From Micromonospora chaiyaphumensis (GTDB lineage: Bacteria > Actinomycetota > Actinomycetes > Mycobacteriales > Micromonosporaceae), in contig NZ_FMCS01000013.1 in assembly GCF_900091435.1 (NCBI RefSeq), positions 1 through 64,000 of the forward strand: a stretch of 64,000 nucleotides of DNA, written 5' to 3'. The position numbers were made by a program, and so were the translations under genes. Under the pieces are notes generated by a model, which saw nothing but the letters and a program-made list of their open reading frames with translations, searched no databases and had not been told where the DNA came from. Shown piece after piece: positions 7,931-15,528 of the stretch; the stretch's first letter is position 1, and every line of letters starts with the position of its first letter.

Positions 7931-8491
7931 ATGAGAGACGTCCTGTACCTGGAAGAGCGCGAGCAGGCCGAAGCCCTGCTCAAGCCGCAGCGCATCGAGG
8001 TGCTGCGGCAACTCGCCGAGCCCCGCACCTGCACCGAGATCGCGGCCCGGCTGGAGCAGACGCCGCAGCGCGTCTACTACCACGTCAAGCAACTGGTTGC
8101 TGCCGGGCTGGCCGAGCAGGTCGCCGAGCGGCGGGTGCGCGGCATCAGCGAGGGCATCTACCAGGCCGTCGCGCGGTCCTACTGGCTCTCGCCGCGGCTG
8201 GTCGGCCGGATCGGCGGGGCACGCCGGGCGCAGGACGAGCTGAGCCTGGGCTACCTGCTCGATCTCATGGAGGAGGTCCAGGCGGACATCGCCGCGCTGG
8301 ACCGCACCGCCCCCGAGTTGCCGTCGATCGGTGTCTCCGGCGAGATCCGGGTGCCCGCCGAGCGGCGGCAGGAGTTCCTGCACGACCTGCAGTCGACGCT
8401 GCAGGACCTTTTCACGCGCTACGGCGGCGCCGAAGGGGACGCCTTCAAGCTCGCCGTGGCCTGCTACCCGAAGGGCGACAACCATGAGTGA
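7931..8491 (+). CDS. ArsR/HTH_20-type winged-helix regulator
   Basis: A 186-residue DNA-binding protein. Residues about 15-75 form a winged helix (KPQRIEVLRQLAEPRTCTEIAARL, then QRVYYHVKQLVAAGLAEQV), as in ArsR-like regulators with a longer C-terminal helical region that probably dimerises or senses a ligand. No metal-binding cysteine cluster is visible. The upstream palindrome overlaps the promoter, so it is probably autoregulated. The downstream SRPBCC gene overlaps by 8 bases and is almost certainly co-transcribed; ArsR-SRPBCC pairs are common in Actinobacteria. Confidence 0.85.
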   Translation: MRDVLYLEEREQAEALLKPQRIEVLRQLAEPRTCTEIAARLEQTPQRVYYHVKQLVAAGLAEQVAERRVRGISEGIYQAVARSYWLSPRLVGRIGGARRAQDELSLGYLLDLMEEVQADIAALDRTAPELPSIGVSGEIRVPAERRQEFLHDLQSTLQDLFTRYGGAEGDAFKLAVACYPKGDNHE

Positions 8492-9335
8492 CCTGCTGAC
8501 CGTCCGGGCCCGCCTCGCCGCCCCGGTCGAGACCGTGCGCCGCGCGCTGACCGACCCGGCCGAGCTGCGCGTCTGGCTCGCCGAGCACGCCGAGGTCGAG
8601 CTGCCCCGGCGCTACGAGTTCTGGGGCCGCCACACGCCGGAGGGCGCCGAGCCGCACCAGCGCCTGCTGCACGCCGACGAGCGGACGCTGCGCTTCGCCT
8701 GGACGCTCGACGGGGTGGAGACCACCACCGAGTTCGAGCTGACGCCGGAGGACAAGGACACCCTGCTGACCCTGCGGCAGAGCCACTTCAGCTTCGAGGA
8801 GGCGATGAGCGGCAGCAGCATCCGCGGGGTCCTGCAGACCTTCTGGGCGCTCTCGATCGCCAACCTCAACGCCCACCTGGAGGGACGTCCGCTGCTGCCG
8901 CGCACCGACTTCACCTCCGCCGACCTGCGCGGCGAGGTGCTCATCGACGCGCCGATGGACAAGGTGTGGACCTCGCTCACCGACTCCGAGCAGGCCAGCG
9001 CCTGGTTCGGCTTCCCCATCGGCATCGAGCCCTGGGTCGGCGGCCGCTACGCCATGGGCGGCTTCGACGCCGGCTACGCGGCCAAGGTGGTCGACCTGAC
9101 GCCGGGCAAGGCGCTCTCCGTCGACTGGGGACCGACCGGCGTCAGCACCTGGGAGCTGGCCGAGTCCGGCGGCCGGACGAAGCTGACCTTCGTGCAGTCC
9201 GGCTTCGACGCGAGCAACCCCCCGTACGCGGCCTGGACCGGGAGCGTGGCCGGCCTCGCCGAGCTGCGCCGCTTCCACGAGATGGCCGACTGGCAGCCGA
9301 TCTGGCTGGCCGAGGAGATGCCCAGCAACGCCTGA
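8484..9335 (+). CDS. Two-domain SRPBCC (AHSA1-type, START-like) protein
   Basis: A 283-residue protein made of two consecutive SRPBCC domains. The first covers about residues 5-130 (VRARLAAPVETVRRALTDPAELRVWLAEH) and the second about 145-275 (GEVLIDAPMDKVWTSLTDSEQASAWFG). Both begin with the AHSA1-type pattern in which a strand is followed by VWxxLTD. The fold makes a hydrophobic ligand cavity; no enzymatic residue stands out. Its ATG lies inside the end of the ArsR-type gene (8-base overlap), so the two are translationally coupled and it is probably the regulated output of that repressor. A hairpin at 9345-9383 follows. Confidence 0.85.
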   Translation: MSDLLTVRARLAAPVETVRRALTDPAELRVWLAEHAEVELPRRYEFWGRHTPEGAEPHQRLLHADERTLRFAWTLDGVETTTEFELTPEDKDTLLTLRQSHFSFEEAMSGSSIRGVLQTFWALSIANLNAHLEGRPLLPRTDFTSADLRGEVLIDAPMDKVWTSLTDSEQASAWFGFPIGIEPWVGGRYAMGGFDAGYAAKVVDLTPGKALSVDWGPTGVSTWELAESGGRTKLTFVQSGFDASNPPYAAWTGSVAGLAELRRFHEMADWQPIWLAEEMPSNA

Positions 9336-9344
9336 GCCCCCCGG

Positions 9345-9383
9345 GTGCCCTGGTCCCGCCCGCTCCCGGCGGAACCAGGGCAC
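9345..9383 (+). terminator. Hairpin after the SRPBCC gene
   Basis: GTGCCCTGGT (9345-9354) pairs perfectly with ACCAGGGCAC (9374-9383), 10 bp around a 19-base loop, starting 9 bases after the stop at 9335. There is no T run. It is probably a terminator for the two-gene unit. Confidence 0.55.
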
Positions 9384-9464
9384 ACCGGAACTCCACAGGT
9401 AGGGCACAAGGCAGCCCCAGATCCCCGCGCCACGGTGGAGTCATCACCGAAGCGAGGAGGATCC

Positions 9465-9884
9465 ATGCGCAGCACCGACCCGACCGCCCCCACCGTCACC
9501 GTGCTCGGCGACCCCGGCCGGATCGCCGGGCTCGCCCGCCGGCTGTCCACCGCCTGGCGGGTGCGTCACACCGCGAGCCTCGACCACGTACAGCCCGGCG
9601 AGCTGGTGCTGCTGGTCCACCCCGTGGTGGCGGCGGTCGCGCGGACCCGCCGGGCGTTGCCGGCCGGGTGCGCCCTGGCCGTCCTCGTTCCCGGCGACGC
9701 CGACACCGCCACCATCGCCGACGTGCTGCTCGCCGGCGCTGACGTCTGCGTCCGCGACGGCTCCACCGCCATCCTGGCCGGTCATCTCGTCGCCTGTCAC
9801 CGGCGGCTGAGCCGGGCGCCGTCACCCGGGGTCGACCGCGACCCGGTCCCGGCCGGCGCCCGCCCGACGGCGGTGGCCCGATGA
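9465..9884 (+). CDS. Small protein resembling a degenerate response-regulator receiver domain
   Basis: A 139-residue protein of alternating strands and helices (VTVLGDPGRIAGLARRLS, then LVLLVHPVVAAVARTRRAL, then LAVLVPGDADTATIADVLLAGADVCV). This pattern is what a CheY-like receiver gives, but the usual aspartate after strand 3 is replaced (LVLLVHP), so it should not be phosphorylated there. A strong GCGAGGAGG ribosome site ends 4 bases before the ATG. Its stop overlaps the start of the secreted protease gene by ATGA, so the two are made together. Fold call moderate; the role could be to modulate the protease gene or its product. Confidence 0.6.
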   Translation: MRSTDPTAPTVTVLGDPGRIAGLARRLSTAWRVRHTASLDHVQPGELVLLVHPVVAAVARTRRALPAGCALAVLVPGDADTATIADVLLAGADVCVRDGSTAILAGHLVACHRRLSRAPSPGVDRDPVPAGARPTAVAR

Positions 9885-10768
9885 CCGACACGATGGCCCG
9901 CCCCGCCGCTGCCGTCCCCGCGCCGGCCCCGGCCGAACCGCCGGAGCCCGGTTCCGGCGCCGGCTGGCCGCCCGTCGCGCCGCCGCCGGCGCCGGCCGAT
10001 CCGGAGACGGTTCCGCCGCCCCGCACCCGGCGAACGGCCCGCCGGGTCGTCGCGGCCGGCGCCGCGCTGGCGCTCATGCTCGGCGGAGGCGCCTCCGGCG
10101 CGCTGGTCACCGACCGGCTGCTCGACGACGGGACGGTCGCCACGGCGGTCCGGGTCGTCCCCGCCTCGACCAGCACGATCGACAGCCTCTCGGCGGTGGT
10201 CGCCGGGGTGTCGCCGAGCATCGTCACGGTCACCGCCACCGGCACCGGCGGCACCAGCCTCGGCTCGGGCGTCGTCCTCGACGCCGACGGGCTGATCCTG
10301 ACCAACGCGCACGTGATCTCCTCCGGCGGCAGCCTCGCCGTCGAGCTGGCCGACGGGCGTACCGCCCCGGCCACCCTCGTCGGCAGCGACACCGGCGCGG
10401 ACATCGCGCTGCTGCGCGTCGACGGGCTCACCGGGCTCACCCCGGCGACGCTCGGCTCCGACGCCACCCTTCGCGTGGGCGACCCGGTGGTGGCCTTCGG
10501 CAGCCCGCTCGGGCTGGAGGGGACCGTGACCTCCGGCATCGTCTCCGCCCTGGACCGCTCGGTGGACGACATGAGCGGCCTCATCCAGACCGACGCCGCG
10601 ATCAACCACGGCAACTCCGGCGGCGCGCTGGTCGACACCGCCGGCCGGGTGGTCGGCATCAACGTCGCCATCGCCACCACCGGCCAGGACGAGGGCAGCA
10701 TCGGGCTCGGCTTCGCCATCCCGGTCGACACCGTCCGCGCCGTCGTCGAACGCCTCACCCAGCAGTAG
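9881..10768 (+). CDS. Trypsin-like serine protease, HtrA/DegP-type without PDZ domain, membrane-anchored
   Basis: A 295-residue protein: a proline-rich cytoplasmic N-terminus (about 50 residues), one membrane helix (VVAAGAALALMLGGGASGALV), then a chymotrypsin-fold domain outside the cell. The catalytic triad is complete: His144 in TNAHVIS, Asp174 in TGADIALLRV and Ser246 in NHGNSGGALVD. HtrA proteases usually carry one or two PDZ domains; this one ends right after the protease domain (VDTVRAVVERLTQQ). Likely roles are protein quality control or regulated cleavage at the cell surface. It is coupled by ATGA overlap to the receiver-like gene, which is an unusual partner. Confidence 0.9.
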   Translation: MTDTMARPAAAVPAPAPAEPPEPGSGAGWPPVAPPPAPADPETVPPPRTRRTARRVVAAGAALALMLGGGASGALVTDRLLDDGTVATAVRVVPASTSTIDSLSAVVAGVSPSIVTVTATGTGGTSLGSGVVLDADGLILTNAHVISSGGSLAVELADGRTAPATLVGSDTGADIALLRVDGLTGLTPATLGSDATLRVGDPVVAFGSPLGLEGTVTSGIVSALDRSVDDMSGLIQTDAAINHGNSGGALVDTAGRVVGINVAIATTGQDEGSIGLGFAIPVDTVRAVVERLTQQ

Positions 10769-10778
10769 GGAAGGGCCG

Positions 10779-10798
10779 CCTCCTGACGTCTCAGGAGG
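10779..10798. terminator. Bidirectional hairpin between converging genes
   Basis: CCTCCTGA (10779-10786) pairs with TCAGGAGG (10791-10798) around CGTC. It begins 11 bases after the protease stop and contains the stop codon of the converging sigma-factor gene, so it can serve both. Confidence 0.6.
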
Positions 10799-11993
10799 AC
10801 AGTTCGGCGGCCCGGCGCAGCAGCGCCCGCCGTTCCGGATCGGAGCGGACCGCCTCGGCGGCGGCCCGGAACAGCGCGGCGGCGCGCACCGGGTCGCCGC
10901 GGCGGGCGGTCAACTCGGCCTCGGCGGCCACCGCCGGCGGGTAGCCGTCGAGCGCGCCGCCGGCCCGGGCCTCGGCGAGCAGGGCCAGCCCGGCGGCAGG
11001 CCCGTACGCGAACCCGTGTGCCACCGCCCGGTTGAGCCGGACCACCGGGGTCGGCTGGTGCGCGAGCAGCGCGTCGTAGCAGCCGGCGATGGCCGGCCAG
11101 TCGGTCTCGGCGGCGGTCGGTGCGGTGGCGTGCACGGCGGCGATGCGGGCCTGGAGGGCGTACGGGCCGTCGCCGGCCCGGTCCAGCAGCGCGACGCCCT
11201 CCGCGATGGCGGCCCGGTCCCACCGGGCGCGGTCCTGCTGGTCGAGGGTGCGCAGGTCGCCGGACGGGTCACGGCGGGCCGCCCGGCGGGAGTGGTGCAG
11301 CAGGAACAGGGCGAGCAGCCCGGCCGCCTCCGGCTGGTCCGGCAGGAGCGTGTGCAACAGCCGGGCCAGCCGGATCGCCTCGGCGGCGAACGCGGGCTCG
11401 CCGTCGGCGTCGTACCCCCGGGTGAAGAGCAGGTAGAGCACGCCCAGCACGCCCGGCAGGCGCTCGACCAGCGCGGGCCCGGTCGGCACCCGGTACGGGA
11501 CACCGGCCGCGGCGATCCGGGCCTTGGCCCGGGTGAGCCGGCGGGTCATGGTCGACTCGGTGACCAGGAAGGCGCGGGCGATGTCGGCGGTCGGCACCCC
11601 GGCTACCGTGCGCAGGGTCAACGCCACCCGGGCCTCCAGCGCCAGCGCCGGGTGGCAGCAGGTGAAGATGAGCCGGAGCCGGTCGTCCACCACGTCTCCC
11701 TCCGGTCGTGCGGGCGCGGGATCGGTCAGCAGCGCCAGGTCGCGCAGCTTGCGGCGTTCCACGCTCGCCCGGCGCAGCACGTCCACGGCCCGGTTGCGGG
11801 CGGCGGTCATGAGCCACCCGCCCGGGTTGTCCGGCACGCCCTGCCGGGGCCAGCGCTCCAGCGCCGCCGCGAGGGCCTCCTGGGCGCAGTCCTCGGCGAG
11901 GGTCCAGTCGCCGGTGACGCGGATCAGGGCGGCCACGATCCGCGGGTACGCCTCAGCACCCGCGTCGGCGACCGCCCCGGCCGCGTCGGTCAC
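10791..11993 (-). CDS. ECF sigma factor of the ECF42 type (sigma2-sigma4 plus long C-terminal extension)
   Basis: A protein of about 400 residues. Residues 1-90 are sigma region 2 (DWTLAEDCAQEALAAALERW), residues about 105-170 are region 4 (ALTLRTVAGVPTADIARAFL, VTESTMTRRLTRAKARI), and the last 220 residues are the helical, TPR-like extension seen in the ECF42 group (YDADGEPAFAAEAIRLARLL; TPVVRLNRAVAHG). These sigma factors have no classical anti-sigma; the extension and the DGPF-type partner are thought to take part in control. It follows the DGPF gene (stop at 11999) with a 5-base gap from the chosen GTG at 11993. It is the first of two such modules in the window. Confidence 0.9.
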   Translation of the reverse strand: MTDAAGAVADAGAEAYPRIVAALIRVTGDWTLAEDCAQEALAAALERWPRQGVPDNPGGWLMTAARNRAVDVLRRASVERRKLRDLALLTDPAPARPEGDVVDDRLRLIFTCCHPALALEARVALTLRTVAGVPTADIARAFLVTESTMTRRLTRAKARIAAAGVPYRVPTGPALVERLPGVLGVLYLLFTRGYDADGEPAFAAEAIRLARLLHTLLPDQPEAAGLLALFLLHHSRRAARRDPSGDLRTLDQQDRARWDRAAIAEGVALLDRAGDGPYALQARIAAVHATAPTAAETDWPAIAGCYDALLAHQPTPVVRLNRAVAHGFAYGPAAGLALLAEARAGGALDGYPPAVAAEAELTARRGDPVRAAALFRAAAEAVRSDPERRALLRRAAELSS

Positions 11994-11998
11994 GCGGA

Positions 11999-12328
11999 TC
12001 AGTCCTCCACCAGCGGGCGCAGTTCGATGCGCCCGGCGTAGGCCATCGGGTGGGCGCGGGCCACCTCGACGGCCTCGTCCAGGTCGGCGCACTCCAGCAG
12101 GTCGAAGCCCACGATGACCTCCTTGGTCTCGGCGAACGGGCCGTCGCTGAGCAGCAGTTCGCCGTCGCGGACCCGGACCGTGGTGGCGGCCGAAGGGGGT
12201 GCGAACCGGCTGCCGGTCAGCCGCTGGCCGTTGGCGTCCCGCTCGGCCACCCACTTCTCGATGTCGGGCGCCGCGTCCGGGTTGCGGTCGGGCTGGGTGT
12301 CGGTGCAGACGAGCATCATGTACTTCAT
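11999..12328 (-). CDS. DGPF/YCII-type protein, partner of the ECF42 sigma factor
   Basis: A 109-residue ferredoxin-like-fold protein beginning MKYMMLVCTDTQ and containing LLSDGPFAETKEVIVGFDLLE, the DGPF motif that names the family. Function is unknown, but such genes stand next to ECF42 sigma genes in many Actinobacteria, here directly upstream in the same direction. The ATG at 12328 is preceded by AGGAGTG with good spacing. A promoter-like TGTCCG/CGTC pair lies upstream (12365-12391). Confidence 0.92.
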   Translation of the reverse strand: MKYMMLVCTDTQPDRNPDAAPDIEKWVAERDANGQRLTGSRFAPPSAATTVRVRDGELLLSDGPFAETKEVIVGFDLLECADLDEAVEVARAHPMAYAGRIELRPLVED

Positions 12329-12364
12329 CGCTTCACTCCTGTCTGTCGTGCTTCCAACCACCCT

Positions 12365-12391
12365 GACGAACGGGCACCGCGCATCCGGACA
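12365..12391 (-). promoter_or_regulatory. ECF42-type promoter candidate upstream of the DGPF gene
   Basis: On the minus strand TGTCCG (12391-12386) and CGTC (12368-12365) are separated by 17 bases and lie about 40 bases before the DGPF start. The published ECF42 target pattern, as I remember it, is TGTCGA at -35 and CGTC/CGA-like at -10. The same arrangement occurs at the second module (32348-32375). Confidence 0.5.
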
Positions 12392-12447
12392 GCCGTGGCA
12401 AAAATATCGGTGGTGATTTCCGGGGCCCGGCGGGGTAATGCCGGGCG

Positions 12448-12681
12448 ATGTTCTTCATCTTCGGGCTCCGGACCAAGGTCGACCGGTCCGGCGTGGTCAC
12501 CCAGGTCTGCCGCAACTGCGGCAACCGGGCCGCCCAGGTCATCACCCGGCGCGCCACGAAGTTCACCCTCTTCTTCATCCCGCTGATCCCCGTGCGCACC
12601 CGCTACGCGCAGCAGTGCACCTTCTGCGGCGCGGAGTACGAGGTCTCCCGGGCCGAGGCCGAGCGCCTCCCGGTCGGCTGA
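12448..12681 (+). CDS. Small zinc-ribbon protein
   Basis: A 77-residue protein with two CxxC knuckles (VCRNCGN and CTFCGAEYE) that would bind one zinc ion, separated by a basic-hydrophobic strand TKFTLFFIPLIPV. This is the actinobacterial zinc-ribbon family of small proteins whose central segment may insert in or contact a membrane. Function unknown. It is read in the opposite direction from the sigma module 120 bases away. Confidence 0.85.
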   Translation: MFFIFGLRTKVDRSGVVTQVCRNCGNRAAQVITRRATKFTLFFIPLIPVRTRYAQQCTFCGAEYEVSRAEAERLPVG

Positions 12682-12683
12682 CC

Positions 12684-12860
12684 GTGGCCCGTTTCCTCTG
12701 CTGGCTGATCGGCCGCCAGCCGGTCACCCCGCCGGCCGCGCCGGTGCACACCGTCTCCCGGCCGCCGTGCACGCCCGGTCGCCGGCACCACCGCCGCACC
12801 CGGCCCACGGCGGGCGCCCAGTCGCCCCGCTCACCCTGGAACCGGTCCGCCGGCCGCTAG
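12684..12860 (+). CDS. Possible small ORF of 58 residues
   Basis: A GTG 2 bases after the zinc-ribbon stop opens a 58-codon frame (VARFLCWLIGRQPV...) ending at 12860. The first 12 residues are hydrophobic, the rest is Pro/Arg/Ser-rich. No separate ribosome site is visible; translation would depend on re-initiation. It may be chance in this G+C-rich DNA. Confidence 0.25.
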   Translation: MARFLCWLIGRQPVTPPAAPVHTVSRPPCTPGRRHHRRTRPTAGAQSPRSPWNRSAGR

Positions 12861-12913
12861 CGGTGGGGCGCGGCGGCGGCCGTGGCGGCGGGCAGCGCCT
12901 ATCCTGGCGGATC

Positions 12914-13993
12914 ATGACGGACACCGCGCAGCGCCTGGCCGAGATCCGGGGTGGCGTGCCGCCCCGGCGGCACAACGCCCGCACCATCGCCGCGCTGACC
13001 GGCAACCCCGGCTGCACCCGCCGTGCCGTGCTGGACAGCGCCGGGGTCGACAAGCCGAAGCTGGCCGAGCGGGTCGGCTTCCCGGCCCGGTTCGGCCAGT
13101 CCCGCTTCGCCATCACCCGGGGCAACGCGTTCGAGGCCCAGGTGAAGGCCGACGGCGGCGCGGAGCTGCTGCGCCTGGTCGCGGAGCGGCTGGGCGTGCC
13201 GGTGCCGGACGGCGCCACCTGGACCGACCTGGGCGGTGACGAGGACCGGCCGGAACGGTCCCGCGCCGCGCTCACCGCGCCCGGGGACGGGCCGGCGCTG
13301 TTCGACCACCCGCTGCTCGGCCTGGACGTCGCCGGCCGCCGGGTGCACCTGGAGCCGGACCTGGTGGCCGCCCGGCTCGCCGGCCGCTTCCACGTCGTGG
13401 AGGTCAAGTCCTTCCCGGTCATCGACGGCCAGGCCGACCCGGCCAAGGTCGCGGCCGCGGCGATCCAGTCCGCCGTCTACGTGCTGGCGCTGCGCGACCT
13501 GCTCGCCGCCGACGGCCAGGACCCGGACCTCGTCTCGCACGAGGTGGTCCTGGTCTGCCCGCGCGACTTCGCCAACCGGCCGGTGGCCAGCCTCCTCGAC
13601 GTGCGCAAGCAGTTGCTGGTGCTGCGCCGCCAGCTCGACCGGATGGCGCGGATCGACGACCTGCTCGCCGCCGTGCCGGCCGGGTTCACCGCCCAACTGA
13701 CCGCCGACCCGGCCACGCTGGCCGGCGCGCTCACCGGCGTCCCGGCCAACTACGCGCCGGACTGCCTGGCCGCCTGCGAGCTGGCGTACTTCTGCCGGCA
13801 CGAGGCGCGCGGCCACACCGGCGCGCTGGGCCGGCCGGTCCGCGAGGCGCTGGGCGGCGTCGCCGAGGTGGCCGAGGTGCTGGCGCTCGCCGAAGGCGTT
13901 CGCGCCCCCGAACCGGAGCAGGCGGAGGCCGCCGCGCTGCTGCGCGCCGCCGCGCGCCTGCGCGCCGACGCCCTCACGGGCCACCCCGCATGA
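12914..13993 (+). CDS. Putative PD-(D/E)XK nuclease with Fe-S-type cysteine set (RecB/Cas4-like)
   Basis: A 359-residue protein. A PD-(D/E)XK core is visible: HLEPDLVAARLAGRFHVVEVKSF, with Asp at about residue 148 and Glu163-x-Lys165. Downstream is a QSAVYVLALRDLL helix like motif IV. Four cysteines are placed as in the Fe-S nucleases AddB and Cas4: one near the N-terminus (Cys34 in GNPGCTRR) and three near the C-terminal side (Cys284, Cys288, Cys294 in DCLAACELAYFC). Spacing is C-x3-C-x5-C instead of the usual C-x2-C-x5-C. It would cut or trim DNA ends, perhaps with a helicase. The next gene follows 31 bases later in the same direction. Confidence 0.72.
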   Translation: MTDTAQRLAEIRGGVPPRRHNARTIAALTGNPGCTRRAVLDSAGVDKPKLAERVGFPARFGQSRFAITRGNAFEAQVKADGGAELLRLVAERLGVPVPDGATWTDLGGDEDRPERSRAALTAPGDGPALFDHPLLGLDVAGRRVHLEPDLVAARLAGRFHVVEVKSFPVIDGQADPAKVAAAAIQSAVYVLALRDLLAADGQDPDLVSHEVVLVCPRDFANRPVASLLDVRKQLLVLRRQLDRMARIDDLLAAVPAGFTAQLTADPATLAGALTGVPANYAPDCLAACELAYFCRHEARGHTGALGRPVREALGGVAEVAEVLALAEGVRAPEPEQAEAAALLRAAARLRADALTGHPA

Positions 13994-14024
13994 GTACGCC
14001 CCGACGCCCCGCCCGGAGGATCCG

Positions 14025-15524
14025 GTGAGCACGCTGCGTGCCCTCGCTCAGGCGCAGGCGGTCGCCGCCGGGGTGGCCCAGCCGGTGGCCACGGTCCGGC
14101 ACCTGCACCTGTCCGACCGCCCGCTGGTGCTGGTGCCGCTCGCCCTGGCCGGCGAGGCGAACGCCCCGCTCGCGGCCCTGGTCGGCGCCGCGCCCGACGA
14201 GGCGCGGCTGCTGGTCGTGCCGCAGCCCCGCAACCGGGACCAGCGCTTCGCGTTCGCGGCCGAACTGGCCGGGATCGTGCTGCCCTACCTCGACGAGTTC
14301 CGGGACCGGACCGAGGCGGTGCCGGTCGACCGGGGCAGGGACGTCCGGCACCGCTACGTCGACGCCCCGCAGGTGCTGGTGCCGAACCCGGCCGGGATCA
14401 CCTTCCTGCGGCTGTTCGGCCGCTCCACCCGGTTCCGCCGGCCCGACGGCGAGCACCCGGTGCATCCGTCCGTGCCGCTGCTCGGCCGCTGGCTGACCTT
14501 CTTCGCCGAACGTGCCGAGCACCCCGGCTCGGCGGCGCTCGTGGCGCTGACCGAGGCGCTGACCCTGCACTGGGCGACCGGGCAGAGCGCCGTGGAGGAC
14601 CTGCACCTGCCCGCGCTGCTGGGCTGGCTCGACCCGCCGCCCGGGCTGACCGGCGCCGAGGCGGCCGCCCGCGCCGAGGACCCGGCCCGCTGCCCGCCGG
14701 CCGGCCCGGCCACCGACCCGGACTTCGACAACCACCGGCTCGCGCCCGCCATCGAGGCGTACACCCGGGCGGAGGACGACCCGGCTGCCCGCGCGGCCGC
14801 GTACGCGGAGCTGGAACGGCTGCTGCGCGACCAGCTGACGCCCACCTGGGAGCTGATGTGGCGCGGCGTCGGGTTGCTCCGCGCGCTGCCGCCCGGCGCG
14901 CGGGTCGCCGGCCGCTGGGACGGCGACAAGGACGCCTTCACGGCGCACGCCGAGCACGTCGACGCGGGCGGCGGCCCGCAGCCCCGCCGGGACGGCGCGG
15001 TGGCCGCGGCCGCGCGCCTGCACCGGCTGGAGCGGGCGCTCGCCTCCTACGCGGTCCAGCGCGCCTACGACGACCCGCTGGTCATGGCCGAGCACCGGCT
15101 GACCGGGGAGGCGTTCGTGGGCGACGTGACCCTGGCCGACCCGAAGCGGGTGGACGACACCGGCAGACGGCCGGTGCTGCGCCCGCGGATCCAGGTGGTC
15201 ACCACCGAGCCGGTGCTCGTGCCGGTCGGCGCGACGCTTCACTCGCCGGCCCGGCCGGGCCAGAAGGCGAAGGTCGTCTTCGTGACCCCGGCCGCGGACG
15301 GCAAGACCGAGGTGGTGCTGGAGCTGTCCGGCGGGATGGGCCGCGGGCTGACCGCCGCCCCCGGCAGCGTGCCGGAGGTGGGGGAGCGGCTCTGCCTCAC
15401 CACCCTGTCGGACGGCTTCCTGCCGGCCGGCGCCTTCCCCGCCCCGGAGGAGACCCCGTGGACCCACGGCGGCCCCCCGGCCGGGGCGCCCGCGCCCGAC
15501 GCCTCCGCCGAGGAGTGGTCCTGA
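14025..15524 (+). CDS. Large unknown protein, partner of the putative Fe-S nuclease
   Basis: A 499-residue soluble protein I do not recognise. It starts at GTG 14025 after a good GGAGGA. The N-terminal 110 residues are alternating strands and helices (LVLVPLALAGEANAPLAALVG; RLLVVPQPRNRDQRFAFAAEL). A central helical region carries ALTEALTLHWATG and QLTPTWELMWRGVGLLRALP, followed by WDGDKDAFTAHAEHV. Near residues 380-470 is a beta-rich part (RPRIQVVTTEPVLVPVGATL) that could be an SH3- or OB-like barrel. No Walker or nuclease motif was found. It is 31 bases downstream of the nuclease, so the two probably work together. Its stop lies 4 bases from that of the converging S41 gene. Confidence 0.6.
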   Translation: MSTLRALAQAQAVAAGVAQPVATVRHLHLSDRPLVLVPLALAGEANAPLAALVGAAPDEARLLVVPQPRNRDQRFAFAAELAGIVLPYLDEFRDRTEAVPVDRGRDVRHRYVDAPQVLVPNPAGITFLRLFGRSTRFRRPDGEHPVHPSVPLLGRWLTFFAERAEHPGSAALVALTEALTLHWATGQSAVEDLHLPALLGWLDPPPGLTGAEAAARAEDPARCPPAGPATDPDFDNHRLAPAIEAYTRAEDDPAARAAAYAELERLLRDQLTPTWELMWRGVGLLRALPPGARVAGRWDGDKDAFTAHAEHVDAGGGPQPRRDGAVAAAARLHRLERALASYAVQRAYDDPLVMAEHRLTGEAFVGDVTLADPKRVDDTGRRPVLRPRIQVVTTEPVLVPVGATLHSPARPGQKAKVVFVTPAADGKTEVVLELSGGMGRGLTAAPGSVPEVGERLCLTTLSDGFLPAGAFPAPEETPWTHGGPPAGAPAPDASAEEWS

Positions 15525-15528
15525 CGCG

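Noticed and set aside
12914..13993. Cas4 of a CRISPR system
   Set aside because: Cysteine and nuclease layout is similar, but there is no cas gene or repeat array nearby, and the protein is longer than Cas4.
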